Below are positions 63,401-64,000 of a stretch of 64,000 nt of DNA, one piece after another. The stretch is taken from NCBI GenBank assembly GCA_964472305.1, contig CAYYJR010000008.1, forward strand, positions 1-64,000. Direction: 5' to 3'. The DNA comes from CAYYJR01 sp964472305. Its GTDB lineage: Bacteria; Armatimonadota; Hebobacteria; CAIYQO01. The notes beneath the pieces were generated by a model that saw only the letters and a program-made list of their open reading frames with translations, was not told the origin of the DNA and made no database searches. The translations under genes and the position numbers were made by a program. How positions within the stretch are numbered: position 1 is the stretch's first letter; the number at the start of each line of letters is the position of its first letter.

Positions 63401-64000
63401 ATGACAAAAGAGATTATCGTGAATGCCGGCGAGATGGAAGCGCGCGTAGCGATCCTCGAAAATGGCCGGCTAATGGAACTGCACATCGAGCGCGAGCCGA
63501 AGATTGTCGGCAATATTTACAAGGGACGCGTGACGAAAGTATTGAAAGGCATGGATGCTGCCTTCGTCGATATCGGCGTCGAGCTGAATGCGTTTCTTTC
63601 CGTCTCTGATGTGGTGCCCGAGACCGACGAGGATGAGGGCAACGGCCGCCATGGTCGCCGCGAACTGCCTCCCATCACGCAACTGCTGCACGCCAACCAG
63701 GAGATTCTGGCACAGGTAGTGCGCGCGCCGATGGGCAGCAAAGGCGCCCGCATTACCACCCGCCTGTCCGTGCCGGGCCGCTACATGGTGCTCATGCTCA
63801 ACAGCGGCTCCTACGTCGGTGTCTCGCGCAAAATTGAAGACCCGAAGGAACGCCAGCGCCTGCGCGCCCTCGCCAATGCCGTCCGCCCAGAGAACTACAG
63901 CGTGATCGTGCGCACCGAAGCGGAAGGCAAAACCGAAGAAGAACTGCGCGGTGACCTGGCGTTTCTGCTGGATATGGCGAAGCGCCTGGAAACGAAAGCG
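63401..64000 (+). CDS. Ribonuclease E/G, 5' part (runs off the window)
   Basis: The first 200 codons are present, starting MTKEIIVNAGEMEARVAILE. The S1 RNA-binding domain is evident in IVGNIYKGRVTKVLKGMDAAFVDIG and LNAFLSVSDV, with the acidic insertion usual between S1 strands, followed by ILAQVVRAPMGSKGARITT, a highly conserved RNase E/G segment. The catalytic DNase-like domain with the metal-binding aspartates lies beyond the right edge. The enzyme cleaves single-stranded RNA, maturing rRNA and turning over mRNA. It follows the DUF2344 gene by 69 bases. Whether it is RNase E or G cannot be decided from this part. Confidence 0.93.
   Translation, partial: MTKEIIVNAGEMEARVAILENGRLMELHIEREPKIVGNIYKGRVTKVLKGMDAAFVDIGVELNAFLSVSDVVPETDEDEGNGRHGRRELPPITQLLHANQEILAQVVRAPMGSKGARITTRLSVPGRYMVLMLNSGSYVGVSRKIEDPKERQRLRALANAVRPENYSVIVRTEAEGKTEEELRGDLAFLLDMAKRLETKA

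Overview
The window is a dense, high-GC bacterial chromosome segment dominated by housekeeping genes, with no phage, insertion sequence or CRISPR array seen. The gene mix suggests a free-living heterotroph of the Armatimonadota type (inferred from gene content, not proven): glutamine synthetase III, release factor 2 without a frameshift site, three uroporphyrinogen-decarboxylase-like proteins next to carbohydrate genes, GspG-type pilins, a DUF2344 protein beside RNase E/G, and a DUF6754 membrane protein.

Layout. Bases 1-290 on the minus strand look like the double promoter and leader of an rRNA operon that continues beyond the left edge. prfB (422-1546) follows on the plus strand. Convergent to it is a retron: a reverse transcriptase with an N-terminal membrane segment, preceded by a recognisable msr-msd-like RNA with its own promoter (2689-2908). 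At 3.5-7.2 kb lies a sigma factor fused to a degenerate GGDEF domain, followed by three tandem pilin-like genes. 7.3-12.5 kb holds a UroD-like protein, a GH38 alpha-mannosidase and an acetyltransferase. 12.6-18.6 kb is a minus-strand block: DUF6754 membrane cluster, queA, DUF2905, galK, tilS. 18.7-29 kb is envelope biosynthesis: murJ (apparently leaderless), rpmB, a CapD-type dehydratase, ugd, a nucleotide-sugar epimerase, uppS, cdsA and an EnvC-like M23 peptidase.

29-32.3 kb carries a second UroD-like gene and a Gfo/Idh/MocA oxidoreductase; 32.7-35.3 kb glutamine synthetase III and a ferredoxin; 35.3-38.7 kb a probable pseudo-hydrolase, a TPR protein and a zinc ribbon; 39-41 kb two secreted propeller-like proteins; 41.4-45 kb a single-chain helicase-nuclease. 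A 141-nt imperfect hairpin (45007-45147) precedes a four-gene iron operon (DtxR-FeoA, feoB, zinc ribbon, second DtxR-FeoA with an eroded DNA-binding domain). 49-55.3 kb has a WYL regulator, plsY-gpsA and secD-secF. 55.5-57.3 kb is trpE behind a leader ORF and a strong intrinsic terminator. 57.5-62.6 kb has a flotillin, a zinc dehydrogenase, a second Gfo/Idh protein and a third UroD-like protein. The right edge has DUF2344 and the start of an RNase E/G gene.

The strongest candidates for something new are the membrane-anchored retron with its RNA, the sigma-GGDEF fusion beside the pilin array, the long hairpin at 45.0 kb, the duplicated DtxR-FeoA arrangement, and the trpE leader in which an ORF ends exactly at the foot of a terminator. 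All family names come from reading motifs; no database search was run.
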